Below the pieces are notes generated by a model. That model saw only the letters and a program-made list of their open reading frames with translations. It had not been told where the DNA came from and made no database searches. 64,000 bases of DNA, from the NCBI RefSeq assembly GCF_042682525.1, contig NZ_JBHUHP010000030.1, positions 62,001 to 126,000 on the forward strand, given 5' to 3'. This document shows positions 61,775 to 64,000 of the stretch, piece after piece. Every line of letters starts with the position of its first letter. Within the stretch, counting starts at the first letter, position 1. This stretch comes from Blastococcus_B deserti (GTDB lineage: Bacteria; Actinomycetota; Actinomycetes; Mycobacteriales; Geodermatophilaceae). A program made the position numbers and the translations under genes.

Positions 61775-61930
61775 GCGAGGACCCCCGACCCCCGTAGCGG
61801 GACCCCGGGAGGACCCCGTCCTGCCCGCCCCGGCATGCTCGGGCGGGACCCGGGCGGGGTCACCGGAACCGCTCGCAACCGACCCCCGGACCGGGCCGGC
61901 CCCGTCATCCCCGGACAGAAGGAGTTCCGC

Positions 61931-62695
61931 ATGACAGCGTCCCCCAGCGCCCGTGTCGCGATCGTCACCGGCGGCGCCCGCGGAATCGGCGCGGCCACCG
62001 CCCGCCGGCTGGCCGCGGACGGGTTCGCCGTCGCCGTCGTCGACCTCGCCGAGGCCGACGCGCGGGGCACCGTGGGCGACATCGAGTCCGCGGGGGGACG
62101 GGCGCTCGCCGTGGGGGCCGACGTCGGGAACGCCGAGCAGGTGCAGGCCGCCGTCGACCGGGTGGTCGCCGAGCTGGGTCCGCCGGTCGTGCTGGTGAAC
62201 AACGCCGGCGTCACCCGCGACAACCTGCTGTTCAAGATGACCGAGGACGACTGGGACCTGGTCATGCACGTGCACCTGCGCGGCTCGTTCCTGATGACGC
62301 GGGCCGTGCAGCAGCACATGGTCGAGGCGAAGTGGGGTCGGATCGTCAACCTGTCGAGCACGTCGGCGCTGGGCAACCGCGGGCAGGCCAACTACGCCAC
62401 GGCGAAGGCCGGGCTGCAGGGCTTCACCAAGACCCTCGCGATCGAGCTGGGCAAGTTCGGCGTCACCGCGAACGCGATCGCGCCCGGGTTCATCGTGACC
62501 GAGATGACCAAGGCCACCGCGGCGCGGATCGGCCAGGCGTGGGAGCCCTACGTCGAGGCCCGGGCCGCCCAGATCCCGGTGCTGCGCGCCGGGCAGCCCG
62601 AGGACATCGCGCACACCGTCTCGTTCCTCGTGAGCGAGGGCGCCGGGTTCATCTCCGGGCAGGTCATCTACGTCGCCGGCGGTCCGCGCGCCTAG
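61931..62695 (+). CDS. SDR-family 3-oxoacyl-(ACP/CoA) reductase, FabG/PhaB-like
   Basis: 254 aa from ATG 61931 (GAAGGAG ribosome site). Rossmann motif TGGARGIG (13-20), NNAG (90-93), catalytic Ser near 142, Y155 and K159 in YATAKAG, and GQVIYVAGG at the C-terminus. Follows the thiolase on the same strand. The match to FabG and to acetoacetyl-CoA reductase PhaB is similar, so the substrate is left open. The preceding spacer has a CCCCGTCC-type stem (61818-61849). Confidence 0.92.
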   Translation: MTASPSARVAIVTGGARGIGAATARRLAADGFAVAVVDLAEADARGTVGDIESAGGRALAVGADVGNAEQVQAAVDRVVAELGPPVVLVNNAGVTRDNLLFKMTEDDWDLVMHVHLRGSFLMTRAVQQHMVEAKWGRIVNLSSTSALGNRGQANYATAKAGLQGFTKTLAIELGKFGVTANAIAPGFIVTEMTKATAARIGQAWEPYVEARAAQIPVLRAGQPEDIAHTVSFLVSEGAGFISGQVIYVAGGPRA

Positions 62696-62752
62696 CGGCC
62701 CTGGCAGCGGCCCGCGGCGAGCGTGCGAGCGCCGGGGGCAGGGGGTTCTCGC

Positions 62753-63631
62753 TCAGGACGAGGGGTCGCGGTCGGGATACCGCGCACGGGCCAGCGCGTA
62801 GATGCCGAACGCCGCGAAGCCGGCGGCGACGGCCGTGAGCAGCCACGGCCCGGCGGTCACCTGGGCGATCGCCGTCATGGCGCCGTCGAGACCGGTGGCG
62901 GTCGAGACGTCGGCCGAGGCTGCGGCCCGCCCCAGGAGGACGCCGACCAGCGCGAACGCGATGCCCTTGGCGACGTACCCGACCCGGCCGATGGCCTCGA
63001 TCAGCGGCTCCCAGCGGTCGGGCGCGGTGGGCAGGTCGATGTCGCGCATGAAGCCGCCGGTGAACCCGCGTACCAGCGTGTACAGGCCGACGGCCACGAC
63101 GCCCGCCGCGACCAGCGCGACCAGCCCGCTCCCGCCGGGGATCGCCAGGGCGTCGTCGGTGAGGTCGCGCAGCCGCTCGTCGGCCTCGTAGCCGGCGCCG
63201 ACGGCGAACAGCACGGCGGTGACCCCGAGCAGGGCGTAGACGAACGCCTTGGCCAGGCACTTGGCGCAGACGACGGCGGTACGCAGCCGGCGTGCGCCGT
63301 CCAGCAGCCCGCGCCACCACAGCAGCACCTCTCCGGCCTGCCAGAGGGCGAGGGCGAGCATCCCGAGCCCGATTGCCCACAGCAGCACGGAGCCACCGGG
63401 ACCCCCGGCCACCGTCTGCAGCGCACCGGTCTGGTCGGCGTCGGCGCCACGCAGGTGCCATGCCACCCGAACCGCCAGGTAGCCGATGAGCAGGTGCATG
63501 GCGCCGTAGGCGACGAGTCCGGCCCGCGCGAGGTGGGTGAGCAGCGGGTGGTCGGTGACCGCCCGGGCCCGCTCCACCAGGTCGTGCACCACGTCGTGCA
63601 CCCGATCGCGCAACGGGCGGGGAGACGGCAC
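62753..63631 (-). CDS. DUF1206 membrane protein
   Basis: 292 aa from GTG 63631. Three DUF1206 units, each of two hydrophobic helices: ARAGLVAYGAMHLLIGYLAV, AKCLAKAFVYALLGVTAVLF and IGRVGYVAKGIAFALVGVLLG, each near a Gly-Lys/Tyr motif. Function unknown. It lies 84 bp downstream of a paralogue (63716 onward) on the same strand, and a terminator-like hairpin sits between them. Confidence 0.9.
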   Translation of the reverse strand: MPSPRPLRDRVHDVVHDLVERARAVTDHPLLTHLARAGLVAYGAMHLLIGYLAVRVAWHLRGADADQTGALQTVAGGPGGSVLLWAIGLGMLALALWQAGEVLLWWRGLLDGARRLRTAVVCAKCLAKAFVYALLGVTAVLFAVGAGYEADERLRDLTDDALAIPGGSGLVALVAAGVVAVGLYTLVRGFTGGFMRDIDLPTAPDRWEPLIEAIGRVGYVAKGIAFALVGVLLGRAAASADVSTATGLDGAMTAIAQVTAGPWLLTAVAAGFAAFGIYALARARYPDRDPSS

Positions 63632-63676
63632 GGGCTGATCGTGCGGGACGGGCGCGCCGCGAGCGACCGGGGGCGT

Positions 63677-63711
63677 TCCGGGGGACCGTTGCGGAGCGAC
63701 GGTCCCCCGGA
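63677..63711 (-). terminator. Hairpin between the DUF1206 paralogues
   Basis: Perfect 13-bp arms TCCGGGGGACCGT (63677-63689) and its reverse complement (63699-63711), 9-bp loop, 4 bp after the stop of the upstream DUF1206 gene. No U-tract. It may end the first transcript so that the two paralogues are expressed separately. Confidence 0.65.
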
Positions 63712-63715
63712 GGGA

Positions 63716-64000
63716 TCAGGTGCGCTCGGGGTACCGGGCCCGGACGAAGCAGAACGCGCCGAACGCGGCGATCCCGACAGCGACGAGGGTGAGCAGGATC
63801 TGGCCGAACGGCAGGTCCAGGAGGGTCCTGAGCGCGCCGTCGAGGCCCCGCGCCTTCGAAGGGTCGAAGGTGATCGCGGCGTAGGCCAGCAGCCCGCCCA
63901 CCACCGCCAGGGCGATGCCCTTGCCGGGGAACCCGACCTGACCCAGTCGCGTCACGAGCCGGATGGCGGCCCGAGAGCAGTCGGTGGTGTCGATCTCCTT
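63716..64000 (-). CDS. DUF1206 membrane protein, second copy (partial at window end)
   Basis: The minus-strand frame is open to the window edge, so the 5' end is missing. The visible 94 residues start KEIDTTDCSRAAIRL and cover the last DUF1206 unit: TRLGQVGFPGKGIALAVVGGLLAY and LLTLVAVGIAAFGAFCFVRARYPERT. It aligns closely with the C-terminus of the neighbouring gene (RARYPDRD vs RARYPERT), so the two are tandem paralogues. A GTG at 63955 is internal. Confidence 0.88.
   Translation of the reverse strand, partial: KEIDTTDCSRAAIRLVTRLGQVGFPGKGIALAVVGGLLAYAAITFDPSKARGLDGALRTLLDLPFGQILLTLVAVGIAAFGAFCFVRARYPERT

Overview
The window is very GC-rich, densely coded actinobacterial chromosome. GTG starts, 4-bp stop/start overlaps and alternating short operons are common. 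The gene content (form I CO dehydrogenase, DasR-like control of N-acetylglucosamine uptake, DUF1206, DUF2254, an Hsp90-like ATPase) suggests a soil or rock actinomycete, plausibly Geodermatophilaceae (Blastococcus, Geodermatophilus, Modestobacter). That placement is an inference from gene content and style, not from a marker gene. No rRNA, tRNA, transposase, integrase, prophage or CRISPR array was seen.

Layout. 1-1.2 kb: 3' end of a NarL-type histidine kinase with its response regulator. 1.2-2.8 kb: small single genes. 2.8-8.1 kb: an amino-sugar regulon, with ptsC-nagA-nagB-gntR leftward and ptsB-ptsA rightward from a shared control region holding several TGGTC half-sites. 8.1-10.6 kb: HAD phosphatase, aldo/keto reductase, GXWXG/DUF4334 protein. 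10.6-13.0 kb: an arsenic island, arsR-aqpS-arsC leftward and arsI plus a small Cys-Cys-tailed protein rightward, around a repeated operator. 13.0-14.4 kb: coiled-coil and disordered hypotheticals. 14.4-22.4 kb: a form I aerobic CO dehydrogenase locus, a divergent LysR regulator, then coxM-coxS-coxL, an XdhC-YHS fusion, coxD and coxE.

22.5-26.2 kb: DinB-like protein, SDR, diguanylate cyclase, cytoplasmic HtrA-like protease. 26.3-31.6 kb: amylosucrase-like GH13, YbdK-type ligase, erythromycin-esterase-like protein and an esterase, all rightward. 31.6-34.5 kb: DUF2254 membrane protein and type II NADH dehydrogenase. 34.6-39.1 kb: hydrolases, a ROK regulator, a small HTH regulator and DoxX. 39.3-47.1 kb: a sugar utilisation cluster (ROK, ABC ATPase, permease, binding lipoprotein, Gfo/Idh/MocA dehydrogenase, TIM-barrel isomerase). 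Its promoter matches, base spacing for base spacing, the promoter of the ROK gene 5 kb upstream, so the two are probably co-regulated.

47.1-49.8 kb: membrane protein, cupredoxin lipoprotein, DEAD-box helicase. 50.0-55.7 kb: GlxA-type regulator, MFS transporter, and a coupled GMC oxidoreductase/aldehyde dehydrogenase pair. 55.7-60.4 kb: a seven-copy 17-bp tandem repeat, an RsbW-like ATPase, a 996-aa Hsp90/sacsin-like ATPase, a small membrane protein and a STAS anti-anti-sigma protein. 60.6-62.7 kb: thiolase and FabG-like reductase, a possible PHA or fatty-acid pair. 62.7-64.0 kb: two tandem DUF1206 membrane proteins, the second cut by the window end.

The least explained items are non-coding: the duplicated promoter/operator architecture, a family of long perfect hairpins (one inside the cox operon, one at a convergent junction), the 17-bp tandem array overlapping a stop codon, and the Cys-Cys tails in the arsenic island.
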